This document shows, one piece after another, positions 17,763-26,421 of a stretch of DNA of 64,000 nt. The stretch spans positions 62,001 through 126,000 of the forward strand of contig WYEQ01000002.1 in assembly GCA_009904015.1 (NCBI GenBank). Direction: 5' to 3'. The translations under genes were made by a program, and so were the position numbers. The notes under the pieces are model-generated. The model had not been told where the DNA came from. It saw nothing but the letters and a program-made list of their open reading frames with translations, and did no database searches. The DNA comes from Desulfurococcales archaeon. GTDB lineage: Archaea; Thermoproteota; Thermoprotei_A; Sulfolobales; Fervidicoccaceae. The first letter of the stretch is position 1. Every line of letters begins with the position of its first letter.

Positions 17763-18817
17763 TTTTCTACAATGTCTACATCATAGCTATCTAGATAAAC
17801 AGGCTCCCCTCCCAAAACAGCTACGTTTCTCTCCAGCCTAAGCCCATATCTCCCTGGGAAGTACAAGCCAGGCTCGATCGTGAAGACATTGCCATCAGCC
17901 AATACATCGTTGCTGGTGGGAGAGAGGTAGGGAGGCTCGTGGACCTCCACGCCTAGGCCGTGCCCAAGCCTGTGAACGAAGAAGCTCGCTAAGCCGTGCT
18001 TGCTTAGGTAGTTCCTCGCAACATCATCGATAAATGATGCTTTCCGGCCGGGCTTAACATTGCTGAAGGCCTCCTCAACTGCTTTCTTGATAACTGAGTA
18101 GTTCTCCCTCAACTTGCTATCTACTGGGCCAAGCACAAAAACCCTTGTCAAGTCACCGAAGTAGTTGTTATAGGTGAGAGAGATGTCGATGACAACTACG
18201 TCGCCTCTCCTGATTTTCCTAGCCGACCTTTCATGGTGAGGTATAGCTGAGTTCTCGCCAGCCTGAACAGCTGAGAAGAAGACCTCGTCTGCCCCGAGCT
18301 CCATTCCCCAGTTAACGATAAGCGAGCTAAGCATAGCTTCCGTCAAGCCTGGCTCAAGGCTGGCCTCTATTTTTCTGTAAACCTCGTCTAGTATGTTAAT
18401 AGCTCTTCTTATGTTCTCTATCTCGTTCTTCCTCTTCACGTATCTTCTCCTCAATAAGTCGTCAGTTATGCCCACTAGCCTAATCTCGCCTATCGCTCTG
18501 CACAACATCCTGTATACCCTTAGGGAAACCGTTTCATCGAAACCGACTTTGCCGCTCTCTATTCCAAGGGACCCCGCTAAGCTAGCTAATAGCTTCTCTA
18601 TGTCAGCTCCATCCTCATAGACAACCACTTTTCCTCCGGAGGCCTCAAAGCGATGTAGCTTTTCCTTATCAAGCTTGGGAGCTACAAGAACGTGCTCCTC
18701 GCCGTTGGAGACAAGGAACATTGGTCTCTCAAAGGTTTTTATGTTAACCCCGGTTAAGTAAACGAGGTTAGGCGAGTTATGTAGAACCAAGCCCGTTAAG
18801 CCTAACTCGGTTATCAC
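17759..18817 (-). CDS. Xaa-Pro dipeptidase/aminopeptidase, M24 family
   Basis: The N-terminal creatinase-like domain (HNSPNLVYLTGVN) is followed by the pita-bread catalytic domain with metal ligands in VVIDISLTYNNYFGDLTR, the His of VHRLGHGLG, EVHEPP and FTIEPGLYFPG. These are the five ligands of M24 prolidases. At 352 aa the length fits archaeal PepQ. The start is GTG; no other start codon lies upstream before an in-frame stop. The TGA stop lies within the 38-bp transposon-end-like sequence, so the original C-terminus may have been slightly changed by that insertion. Confidence 0.88.
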   Translation of the reverse strand: MITELGLTGLVLHNSPNLVYLTGVNIKTFERPMFLVSNGEEHVLVAPKLDKEKLHRFEASGGKVVVYEDGADIEKLLASLAGSLGIESGKVGFDETVSLRVYRMLCRAIGEIRLVGITDDLLRRRYVKRKNEIENIRRAINILDEVYRKIEASLEPGLTEAMLSSLIVNWGMELGADEVFFSAVQAGENSAIPHHERSARKIRRGDVVVIDISLTYNNYFGDLTRVFVLGPVDSKLRENYSVIKKAVEEAFSNVKPGRKASFIDDVARNYLSKHGLASFFVHRLGHGLGVEVHEPPYLSPTSNDVLADGNVFTIEPGLYFPGRYGLRLERNVAVLGGEPVYLDSYDVDIVEN

Positions 18818-18918
18818 TTCCTTTATAACATCTAGGTTAGTTATGTTGTCTCACCTATTGACTCCATATTCGTTTATGAATTTAGTTTAAATTAACATAT
18901 TATTGCTTAAAAAATCTC

Positions 18919-19956
18919 TTAGCCTGAAAGGCCGAGGATGTAGCCCTCGTACTCCTCTCTCCAGCTATGATACTTTACCCATGCCCTATCATCACTGCGT
19001 GTTTGAAGCCACTCGTTACTCTTGCTTAAGCCAGACAAGCCCTTAACAAAGGCAGGCACTCCTCTCTCGAGCCCAACCGAGTACCCTCCCTCCAATAAAA
19101 CGATTATTGGCTTGTCCTTACCTATGCTACGGATGTAGCTACCCAAATTGTAGTATGAAATCTCGGTTAGCCTCAGGTTAGCGAGACCATCATTCAAGAA
19201 AGCATCGAAGCCAGCGCTTACAACGATGTAATCGAAGGAAAACCTCTGTAGATACAGGTCCATTCTACTCAGAACATCCTCAATTATGTCATCAGAGGCC
19301 CCTGGAGGAAGAATGATATTGAGCTTCGTGCCTCTGGCCTCTCCCTCACCAGTCTGGTCAGGCCAGCCTGTGCCTGGGTAAAGCGTTCCCGGATGCTGAT
19401 GTATATCTAGGTGAATGACTTTCTTGTCCGTGTAAAATATCTCCTGGGTACCGTTTCCATGGTGAGAGTCGAAATCTAACATGAAGACGTTTCCTTTTTG
19501 GCTGAGAAGCTTAGCCACAATCGCCGCGTTGTTGAATATGCAGAATCCCAAGCTATTGCTGCCCATAGCCACGCCGTTAATCCCGGCGTGATGCCCCGGG
19601 GGCCTAACTAGAAGAAAAGCTGTTATCTTCTCTCCATTAAGTGCTCTCTCGGCAAAGCACACTGAGCATCCGAGGGCTCTCTTGATGGCTTGCTCAGAGC
19701 CTGTTGAAAGGTATGTGTCCTCGTCAAGCCATGTTGGCGCGTCCCTTAGCTTACGTAGTATGTAGCTAACATAGCTATCAGAATGCACTGTTACCGCTGC
19801 ATCCCTTATATCGGCACTACATTCACAACCAGTCAACATGTAGTCAAGCCCATTGCTTCTCAGCCCCCTAATTATCAGCTCAAGCCTCTTGGGGTTCTCG
19901 GGGTGATAGCTGGGGGGCTCGTGCTTCATGAAATCATCGCTGAAGACAATCATCAT
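18919..19956 (-). CDS. Histone deacetylase-fold amidohydrolase (AcuC/acetylpolyamine type)
   Basis: Motifs of the arginase/deacetylase superfamily are intact: RPPGHHAG with the catalytic His pair, FNNAAIVAK, and DFDSHHGNGTQEIFY with the zinc ligands (Asp and His). AGFDAFLNDGLANL and EGGY also match. Prokaryotic members deacetylate acetylated polyamines or lysines. The frame opens at ATG 19986, but a GAGGTG lies 9 nt before ATG 19956, which gives a conventional N-terminus (MMIVFSDDFMKHEPPSYH), so I use the latter. A TATA-like sequence lies near 20015 on the minus strand. Confidence 0.85.
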   Translation of the reverse strand: MMIVFSDDFMKHEPPSYHPENPKRLELIIRGLRSNGLDYMLTGCECSADIRDAAVTVHSDSYVSYILRKLRDAPTWLDEDTYLSTGSEQAIKRALGCSVCFAERALNGEKITAFLLVRPPGHHAGINGVAMGSNSLGFCIFNNAAIVAKLLSQKGNVFMLDFDSHHGNGTQEIFYTDKKVIHLDIHQHPGTLYPGTGWPDQTGEGEARGTKLNIILPPGASDDIIEDVLSRMDLYLQRFSFDYIVVSAGFDAFLNDGLANLRLTEISYYNLGSYIRSIGKDKPIIVLLEGGYSVGLERGVPAFVKGLSGLSKSNEWLQTRSDDRAWVKYHSWREEYEGYILGLSG

Positions 19957-20116
19957 GAAACATACACCTCTAAACAAAGTATTCATTTATGATGATACAC
20001 CGTGAGTTAATACTTTTTTCTCAAGAACAGCTAACGATAACACGCGTTATTAGCGACCAATACCCAGGGGTATTATCTTTGATTACAAATAATTTTGGTA
20101 TTACTAGAACAAATGG

Positions 20117-20124
20117 TTTATATA
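20117..20124 (+). promoter_or_regulatory. TATA box of the structured RNA locus
   Basis: TTTATATA in the setting GGTTTATATACC is a near-ideal archaeal TATA box. Standard spacing puts transcription start near 20144-20148, right at the first base of the terminal stem at 20149. Confidence 0.6.
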
Positions 20125-20148
20125 CCTAGTCGACCACAATATATAGTT

Positions 20149-20401
20149 GGGCGGCCACGCCTCAAAGGTCATAGTTAAGTGAAACACGGAAACCCCACGG
20201 AAAGCCTCTCGAAGCACATGTTGCTCGGGAGGCTTTCCGATCAACTTGCCTGCAGCTAGTCTGCAGGCAGGTAGTGGGGGAACTGTGTTTCGCTTAACTA
20301 TGGCCAGAGCCATGCAGATACCACGTTGCTGGGGGACCAGCCCCCCAGTCCCCTGGCAGCGTGGCGGGGGGTGTCTGCATGGCTCAGTGGTGTGGCCGCC
20401 C
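20149..20401 (+). ncRNA. Candidate large structured non-coding RNA (about 253 nt)
   Basis: The two ends pair perfectly (20149-20158 with 20392-20401, 10 bp). Inside, an 18-bp helix pairs 20170-20187 with 20285-20302 with one G-U, and CCCCAC 20193-20198 pairs with 20274-20279. Two hairpins lie within it: 20198-20208 with 20229-20239 (11 bp) and 20248-20255 with 20261-20268. On the 3' side a very long GC-rich hairpin starts with 20308-20318 pairing 20374-20384. Locus GC is much higher than the flanks, a TATA box precedes it and an ATTTT run follows. I looked for SRP RNA (GGAA loop with AGCA bulge) and RNase P signatures and found neither. A hairpin-type MITE is the main alternative. Confidence 0.6.
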
Positions 20402-20502
20402 ATTTTAGTTATTGACAACCGTTCTTTTCCTGTGATGAGTGGAAGTTAGTTTTTATTATAGGTATTTTTACAATATCGTTTTTGCAAGAGGTGATTTTAG
20501 TT

Positions 20503-21519
20503 TTGATTTTAAACCAAGACTTTGTTGCCGTGATTGCTGACTGGGATGCCGATGGTGCTGTCTCAGCTGCTATAATTACTTATACACAGCTCCATGATGG
20601 TTTTCCTCTTGATGGGAAAAGAACCATTATTTATTACCCAACTGGGGCCAGGGAGGTTGCTCACTTCAACAAGAAATATGAGGGCTGCGCGGGAGCATTC
20701 GTTATTCTTGATATACCGTTAACCAGTGAGCTTAAAGCTCTACTTAATAAAGTGTTCAATGAGTGCAAGGATAGCAAAGTTGTATACGTCGATCATCACC
20801 CAATAACCTTTGAGAAAATAGGTAGCCTTATGGATAAGTTCTACATTATTGGAATGAATATGAGGAAGCCCACCAGTTACCAGCTAGTCGAGATACTGGA
20901 GAAAAGAGGATTAAAGATTCCACAGAAACTGAAGCTTTACGCGGAGGCGGTTAAGATAATAGAGCTCGGCAAAAGGCCTGGAGAGGACTTAGCCAAGATA
21001 GTTGAGCTGGTAGCATCCATAAGCAGGGCCCTCAAGCTCGAGCACAAGCCCGATTTCTGGGAGAAAATGGTTAAGTGGATGAGCAACCCTCTGCCGATCC
21101 CACTTAGCAAGGACGACCTCGAGATACTTGAGAGAGTGAAGAAGGAGGTTGCAGAGAAAGACAAGGAAATAGAGAAAGCAGCTGTTGACCTAGCAATAAC
21201 CGCTGAGAAGGTGGGGGTCTTCAAGTTCATAGACGCTAGGAAAAAGTGGAAGAGGAGAGGGGTAACAAGCCTGGCCACAAGGATAAGCAGAAACCTAAGG
21301 GCCCCGGTAGCGCTGCTGGCTAACCTTGGAAACTCATCAATCCTCGTCATAAAGACAAGGAACAACTCAGCGATGATAATCGGCAACTCCTTGGTGGAGG
21401 AGGGGCTAGCCATTGATGTTGGTGGTCACGGGATGATAGCTGTCGTTAAGCTCAAAAACGATTTTGATTTGAAGAAGCTTAAGGAAGTGCTGATAAGGTA
21501 CTCCAAGCTAGCTGATTAA
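20503..21519 (+). CDS. DHH/DHHA1-family phosphoesterase (RecJ/NrnA-like)
   Basis: The protein opens with AVIADWDADGAVSAA, the DHH domain's first aspartates, has VYVDHHP (the DHH motif) near residue 90, and ends with a DHHA1 domain (DVGGHGMIAVVKLKND). Such proteins cut single-stranded DNA, oligoribonucleotides or cyclic dinucleotides using Mn2+. The frame is open from TTG 20482; I choose TTG 20503 because a GAGGTGAT lies 7 nt upstream and the N-terminus then fits the family. A TATA-like TTTTTATTATA lies near 20450. The crenarchaeal substrate is not evident. Confidence 0.75.
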   Translation: MILNQDFVAVIADWDADGAVSAAIITYTQLHDGFPLDGKRTIIYYPTGAREVAHFNKKYEGCAGAFVILDIPLTSELKALLNKVFNECKDSKVVYVDHHPITFEKIGSLMDKFYIIGMNMRKPTSYQLVEILEKRGLKIPQKLKLYAEAVKIIELGKRPGEDLAKIVELVASISRALKLEHKPDFWEKMVKWMSNPLPIPLSKDDLEILERVKKEVAEKDKEIEKAAVDLAITAEKVGVFKFIDARKKWKRRGVTSLATRISRNLRAPVALLANLGNSSILVIKTRNNSAMIIGNSLVEEGLAIDVGGHGMIAVVKLKNDFDLKKLKEVLIRYSKLAD

Positions 21520-21611
21520 CCGTTTTTTAGCTCACCCCCATCACTATACTCAAATATATATTTTCTGAAAATGAATTATCCAAGATAAGACTTGTTGGGA
21601 GGTTGCCGAGT

Positions 21612-22709
21612 TTGAGCAAAAACCTGGAGGAGCTAAGAGAAAAGCTGGAGTCATTGTTAAGAAAGGTTGATTTCACCCCTGTTTACTGGAAAGACGGGAA
21701 GGTAGTATGGTTGGACGTGACGCTTCTCCCATGGGAGGAGGTCTACAGGGAAACAAGAGATGTCAGCAGGCTTGCTGAGGCCATAAAAAACCTTGAGATA
21801 AGAGGGGCGCCCGCCATCGGAGTTGCGGCCGGGCTAGGTGTAGCTATGGCTGTTTACAACGCTTCGGGCTCAGTCAACGAGCTCAAGAGCGAGGGTTTAA
21901 AGGCTGTATCAATACTGAGGAGCACCAGGCCCACCGCATACAACTTGTTCTATGCTCTGGATAGAATGGAGAGGGTAATAAGAGCGTATGAGGGCTCTTC
22001 CCCCAGTGAGCTGAAAGAAGAGGTGCTGGGCGAGGCGCTATCAATAATGATTGAGGACCTAGAAGCTAATTTAAAAATGGGGGAGATTGGAAGCGAGCTG
22101 ATTACCGATGGCGAAACTGTACTGACTCATTGCAACACTGGCTCACTAGCCACGTCAGGATTAGGCACAGCTCTCGGAATTATTAAGACGGCGTGGAGGA
22201 AGGGAAAGAGCATAAGAGTAATAGCAACCGAGACCAGGCCTCTTCTCCAGGGAGCAAGGCTGACGGCGTGGGAGCTTAAGAAGGCGGGCATTCCCTTCAA
22301 GCTTGTAACGGACAACATGGTTGGTTACCTGTTCTACGAGGGCTTGGTGGACAGAGTTATAGTTGGGGCTGATAGAATAACTATTGATGGCTACGTAGCT
22401 AACAAGATAGGGACTTACACCATAGCAACCGTTGCCTGGAGGCACGGGAAGCCTTTTCACGTAGCTGCGCCCACAAGCACTATTCACCCAGTTTCCTACA
22501 AGGAAAAAAAGATAGTTATTGAGCATAGAAACCCCGCTGAGGTCACCACTATTCTTGGTAGGCTGGAGATAGCTCCCAAGGGCACCGAGGCTCTTAACCC
22601 AGCATTCGATGTTACACCCCCGGAGCTTGTAACCTCGATAATAACTGAGAAGGGGGTAGCCTGGCCTCCATACATCGATAGCTTAAGGAGAATTATTGGT
22701 TCTCAATAA
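21612..22709 (+). CDS. mtnA: S-methyl-5-thioribose-1-phosphate isomerase (aIF2B-like fold)
   Basis: An isomerase of the methionine salvage pathway, converting methylthioribose-1-phosphate to methylthioribulose-1-phosphate. Key blocks are RGAPAIGVAAGLG (about 59-71), LTHCNTGSLATSG with the catalytic Cys (about 174), ETRPLLQGARLTAWEL (about 212-227), and VGADRITIDGYVANKIGTY with the catalytic Asp. The related ribose-1,5-bisphosphate isomerase differs in these blocks. TTG 21612 is preferred over TTG 21603 because GGGAGG ends 10 nt before it. MTA phosphorylase, the preceding step, is encoded at 26382-27206. Confidence 0.87.
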   Translation: MSKNLEELREKLESLLRKVDFTPVYWKDGKVVWLDVTLLPWEEVYRETRDVSRLAEAIKNLEIRGAPAIGVAAGLGVAMAVYNASGSVNELKSEGLKAVSILRSTRPTAYNLFYALDRMERVIRAYEGSSPSELKEEVLGEALSIMIEDLEANLKMGEIGSELITDGETVLTHCNTGSLATSGLGTALGIIKTAWRKGKSIRVIATETRPLLQGARLTAWELKKAGIPFKLVTDNMVGYLFYEGLVDRVIVGADRITIDGYVANKIGTYTIATVAWRHGKPFHVAAPTSTIHPVSYKEKKIVIEHRNPAEVTTILGRLEIAPKGTEALNPAFDVTPPELVTSIITEKGVAWPPYIDSLRRIIGSQ

Positions 22710-23461
22710 AAGGATGATTGATACCAGTATGAATAGAACTTTAGTTTTCTCAATCTCTTTTTATCGGTGAGTATGGGAACCAAGGCTATGCCGGTTAAGA
22801 AGCCTCCTATGTGGGCCCAGAAGGCGATGCCCGTCGAAACGGTTGTCAAGGAGAAAATGCCCATTACTAGCTGGTATATGAACCACACAATTATGAACAG
22901 CGCCGCCGGTACTCTGAGAACTACTGGTATCCAGAAGAAAAAGCTCACGGTTCTAACCATTCCGCCCGGGTACATAACCAGGTAGGCCCCAAGCACTCCG
23001 CTTATAGCGCCGCTGGCACCAACAGCCGGTATGACCCATGGATTCGCTGTTGATAACCCCCTGTTTAGCAGTGACTCCGGCGGCAGAACGCTTATGCTAA
23101 CTATGTGGAAAACCACTGCTCCCAGGCCACTAAGAAGGTAGAAAACAAGGTATCTGAGCCTGCCCATAGCTGCTTCTATGTTGTCTCCGAAGACGTATAG
23201 GTAAAGCATGTTTCCGAGAAGGTGAGCGAGACCAGCGTGTATAAACATAGATGTGAATATGCTCCAGAGCCTCTCTCCGTTAACCACGAATATGGGGATC
23301 ATTCCTAGCCTGTACACAATTTCATCGTAGGATGTTGCCCCAGGCAGAAGTATGTCTGGCCTAAATACCATTAATATGTAAACAGCTATGTTGAGGAGAA
23401 TCAGTATGTTGTTAACAAAGGTTCTCTCGATACGTATGTTCTCGTCTCCAGCTGGAATCAT
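22703..23461 (-). CDS. Rhomboid-family intramembrane serine protease
   Basis: About six transmembrane helices with the rhomboid catalytic pair: Ser in GASGAISGVLGAYL and His in FWAHIGGFLTGIAL. The His-containing loop motif HAGLAHLLGNMLYLY at helix 2 is also present. It would cut membrane-anchored proteins within the bilayer. Its ATG overlaps the stop of the riboflavin kinase gene by 4 bp, in the operon endonuclease V - ribK - rhomboid. The 3' end overlaps that of the convergent mtnA by 7 bp. Confidence 0.9.
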   Translation of the reverse strand: MIPAGDENIRIERTFVNNILILLNIAVYILMVFRPDILLPGATSYDEIVYRLGMIPIFVVNGERLWSIFTSMFIHAGLAHLLGNMLYLYVFGDNIEAAMGRLRYLVFYLLSGLGAVVFHIVSISVLPPESLLNRGLSTANPWVIPAVGASGAISGVLGAYLVMYPGGMVRTVSFFFWIPVVLRVPAALFIIVWFIYQLVMGIFSLTTVSTGIAFWAHIGGFLTGIALVPILTDKKRLRKLKFYSYWYQSSFY

Positions 23462-24150
23462 TGCTTATCTTCACCAACGATTTCTATGAAAACCTCGTCT
23501 CCATCCTTCAAGCCAAGCTCACCGCGGAGGTAGGCTGGCGAGACCACCTCGATAACTTTGGGTGGGTGATGCGTCCTCGATGGAACAATGATTGCGCATG
23601 GCACATACCCATTAACGCTGCATTTAATAGCCTTGACGCTACCGTAAGTTCTCCTCCCATTACTAAAGCTGGGGATGTAAATATTAGCTATCTTCTCAAT
23701 GAACAGCCTATCGTAAGGAGAATCCTTATCTAGCTCGACGTTAAGAGTGCCGGGATAAGCGGATTGCCCAAGTATCTCCTTTATCTTATCGGAGTAGTAT
23801 GGAAGACTAACGTAGAAGCCGCCCTCGCCTAGGCCACTGATAACCCTTCCCTTAAGAATAATCTTCCTGGGGCCGTTGAGGATGCTATTTATTCTTTCTC
23901 CGAGAATCTTCAGGTAGGAGGATCCTTGCTCAGTTAGCAAAACATATTCTCCTTTCCCGCCTATTCGCCTTTCTATTAAGCCTTCGTTCTCCAGCTCCTG
24001 CAGAATTCTGCTAACGGTTTGCTGGCTAACCCCTGCCTTATCGGCCACCTCTTTCTGCTTGATTCTCGATTGCGAACCATTACTAAAGACGAATACCAGG
24101 AACACTATTTTCTTGAGTGTTTCGTAGTCAATGTTTTCCTCCCTGCTCAT
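23458..24150 (-). CDS. ribK: CTP-dependent riboflavin kinase with N-terminal winged helix
   Basis: The C-terminal part (about 95-230) is the archaeal CTP-dependent riboflavin kinase (DUF120): GRVISGLGEGGFYVSLP, YPGTLNVEL, the conserved CAIIVPSRTHHPP, and LRGELGLKDGD. It makes FMN. The N-terminal ~85 residues form a winged helix-turn-helix (EVADKAGVSQQTVSRILQEL), so the protein may also regulate transcription, perhaps of riboflavin genes; such fusions are known in archaea. It overlaps its upstream neighbour by 23 bp and its downstream neighbour by 4 bp. Confidence 0.9.
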   Translation of the reverse strand: MSREENIDYETLKKIVFLVFVFSNGSQSRIKQKEVADKAGVSQQTVSRILQELENEGLIERRIGGKGEYVLLTEQGSSYLKILGERINSILNGPRKIILKGRVISGLGEGGFYVSLPYYSDKIKEILGQSAYPGTLNVELDKDSPYDRLFIEKIANIYIPSFSNGRRTYGSVKAIKCSVNGYVPCAIIVPSRTHHPPKVIEVVSPAYLRGELGLKDGDEVFIEIVGEDKQ

Positions 24151-24781
24151 TTGCCCAGCACCTCTTAGTTATCAGGTCAGCAATTTTCATGGGGTAAAGG
24201 CTTCCTCCATGCCTCTCAATAATGGATTTAACGATGCTTATAGATGTTTCCAGTGATACCCCGTGCCCAGACGAGACATACAACTTCTCGATGTGAGACC
24301 TTACGCTCATTCCGATGATCTCTCCCTTATCAATCACGATGCATGTATCATCCCGCTCATTTCTGCACTGCTCCTCGCCAACCAACAACTTTCTTGCTAC
24401 GCCGATAGTCGGGACGGATAACAAAACACCGAAGTACGTCGCTATACCTGCTCTTCTAGGATGACTATAGCCATGGCCATTAATCATCACTACATCAGGC
24501 TTGTTCTCAACCAGCCCATATACGGCCACAAGAGGATTTATCTCTCTAAGAAAAAAGTACCCAGGAACATAGGGAGCCTTGACATCGATCAGCGTTGCCT
24601 TAGCCTCAACGATCTCGCCCCTCTCAAGATTATAAACAGCCACAGCTGATAACGCCTTGCTCTTTTTATAAGAAACATCGAGTGCTGCCACAAGCTTTGG
24701 GTTGCTAACAAAGTCTTGGTTGAAAACAGCTTTTTTCCTCGTCTCCTCCTGTATAGCCTTGGCTACGGAGTAATCAATCAT
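24128..24781 (-). CDS. nfi: Endonuclease V
   Basis: Repairs deaminated DNA by cutting near inosine. Motifs: AALDVSY with the first catalytic Asp, APYVPGYFFLRE (the PYxPGxLxFRE block binding the lesion), VMINGHGYSHPRRAGIATYFG, and GVARKLLVG. All expected acidic residues are seen. Length 217 aa is normal. It overlaps ribK by 23 bp, so translation is coupled. Confidence 0.92.
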   Translation of the reverse strand: MIDYSVAKAIQEETRKKAVFNQDFVSNPKLVAALDVSYKKSKALSAVAVYNLERGEIVEAKATLIDVKAPYVPGYFFLREINPLVAVYGLVENKPDVVMINGHGYSHPRRAGIATYFGVLLSVPTIGVARKLLVGEEQCRNERDDTCIVIDKGEIIGMSVRSHIEKLYVSSGHGVSLETSISIVKSIIERHGGSLYPMKIADLITKRCWANEQGGKH

Positions 24782-24796
24782 GATTAATTTTCCATG

Positions 24797-25399
24797 CTAA
24801 CTGATGCTTTTCTCCTCGATTACCTCTTCCTTGGGCTCGCCTCTAATAGGTATGGATATAACATCGATGGCTCCGCCGCTAAGCGCGTCTCTCTTAAGGG
24901 AGCTTTTAATAGCGCTTATAACAAGCTTCTTCGCCTCCTCTAAGCTGAGGTCCTTCGAGTAGCCCTCCTCCAATACTCCATAAGCTATTGGGGCCCCGGA
25001 GCCAATAGCAGCGTACTCATCAGCAAGAGTGGACCCCAGGCTGTCAAGAACAATTATCTTCGGCTCTACATCTACGCCCGCCACTATTACCTCGCTTGTA
25101 ACCGGATAAAACTTCTGCGAGTACAGAACAGTAGACAAGAGCTTAGCTATACCCTCAGTGGACATCTCCGTCTTAGCAACCAGCCTGTAGTACCTCAGCT
25201 CTTCCTGCAGAAGCTTGAGTATGCTTTGTGCATCCGCTATAATCCCGGAGAACCCTACTGCAACCCTGTCAGTCAGCAAATGAACCTTCTTCGCCCCTCT
25301 GCTAAGAATAAGCGTCCCATAGGTAACCTTTCTATCACCGCTAATCACTACCCCGTCCCTAGCCTTAACGGAAACTATCGTTGCTCCGCTCTCACTCAT
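24797..25399 (-). CDS. Proteasome beta-type subunit lacking the catalytic Thr1 (probably inactive)
   Basis: The fold is clearly that of a 20S beta subunit (VSVKARDGVVISGDRK, VGFSGIIADAQ, GSGAPIAYGVLEEGY, DALSGGAIDVISI). At the maturation site the sequence reads SESG-ATIVSV where active subunits, including the paralogue at 35338, have HG-TTTVGL. The nucleophile is thus Ala, while positions matching Asp17 and Lys33 are kept. It should assemble but not cut. The start at ATG 25399 is preferred over GTG 25429: GAGGT precedes it and a TATA-like GTATATTATT lies about 40 bp upstream. Crenarchaea usually have two beta paralogues with unequal activity. Confidence 0.85.
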   Translation of the reverse strand: MSESGATIVSVKARDGVVISGDRKVTYGTLILSRGAKKVHLLTDRVAVGFSGIIADAQSILKLLQEELRYYRLVAKTEMSTEGIAKLLSTVLYSQKFYPVTSEVIVAGVDVEPKIIVLDSLGSTLADEYAAIGSGAPIAYGVLEEGYSKDLSLEEAKKLVISAIKSSLKRDALSGGAIDVISIPIRGEPKEEVIEEKSIS

Positions 25400-25467
25400 T
25401 TCAGCCAACCTCAATAAATCTAAAACCACGAAAAAATAATATACTTGCCTATTATATATCAGGAACC

Positions 25468-26421
25468 TCAGGTTTCTTTTAAGACGGTTCTGAGAACCGA
25501 GTCTACGGCTATTAAGACGTACAGCTGGTTCGTTACCGGGTCGAAATCGCTTTTCACGTAATGAGGCTTTACGCCCTGCTTAATTAGCCTAAAGTTTACT
25601 TCCTTGAATAAATCAATTTCAACGCCAGTATACATAGCTAAAACCCTGAACTTGTCGAGGTTCTCTGCCGGCGCCACACTGAAATCCATGGCTACGCTAA
25701 GTACTCCTTGCCTTAGGAGTAGATACTGAAGGAGAAGAGCTGGAGCCTCCATTGATGGTGAGTAAAGTATTGCTACTGGTTGCTTGCTACTTAATATGTC
25801 ATGGATAAACGAGGAGATATCTCTGCATATGGGCTCCAAGTACTCCTGTAGGCCACTTAGGCTTTTTACCTCCTCTATTAGCCTTTTCATCCTCATATCT
25901 GTTCTGCCGGTTATCTTCGCCGCTGATTTAATAGCTGTTTTCAATGCTAGGTACACGTACTCGCTTATGCCCATCGCCGAGGGGGGAATCAGGGACCTAT
26001 CCTTCTCTATCTTTTTTATAGTTAAGTCATCGGGCTTGTATGGAACAACCACCACGTAGTCCGTGTTCATTATGTTCAGGGCATCCATTGTTCTGAGAAG
26101 CTCGCTTCTCTCCCACGCTGAGCCAACGAGGAGAACAACGCCTCCTGCATCATCTATGTATGGTAGATAGTGATACGCTAAATGAGAGGCGGATTTCAAG
26201 TAGTACTCTTTCTCGGGAGCAAGTATGGAGAGAGATAGAAAAATTGATTTTGCCGGAATCACGCCCATACCAGTATAGCTAAAAATAACTTTGGCGTGCC
26301 GAGAAATAAAATCCGCTAGGTAATCGCTTTTTTCTTCCAGCCATTCCTCCTTGGTACTGATGTTCTCGAGAACCCGTGATATCACATCAATGCTGTCTTC
26401 AAGCTCTGACAACAGGAGCAC
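25468..26421 (-). CDS. Unrecognised crenarchaeal protein, possibly SIS-like fold
   Basis: A 317-aa soluble protein that I cannot place with confidence. Alternating hydrophobic strands and helices ([18 protein letters not shown], then [17 protein letters not shown], then TDYVVVVPY, and later [20 protein letters not shown]) resemble a double sugar-isomerase (SIS) domain, where a Gly/Ser-rich loop follows a strand. No catalytic residues could be assigned. The GTG start lies 40 bp inside the 3' end of the MTA phosphorylase gene, so the two are probably co-transcribed. It ends just before the promoter of the inactive proteasome beta gene. Confidence 0.55.
   Translation of the reverse strand: MLLLSELEDSIDVISRVLENISTKEEWLEEKSDYLADFISRHAKVIFSYTGMGVIPAKSIFLSLSILAPEKEYYLKSASHLAYHYLPYIDDAGGVVLLVGSAWERSELLRTMDALNIMNTDYVVVVPYKPDDLTIKKIEKDRSLIPPSAMGISEYVYLALKTAIKSAAKITGRTDMRMKRLIEEVKSLSGLQEYLEPICRDISSFIHDILSSKQPVAILYSPSMEAPALLLQYLLLRQGVLSVAMDFSVAPAENLDKFRVLAMYTGVEIDLFKEVNFRLIKQGVKPHYVKSDFDPVTNQLYVLIAVDSVLRTVLKET

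Noticed and set aside
20149-20401. SRP (7S) RNA or RNase P RNA identity for the structured locus
   Set aside because: The SRP S-domain GGAA loop with the AGCA bulge and the conserved RNase P core regions are not present on either strand.
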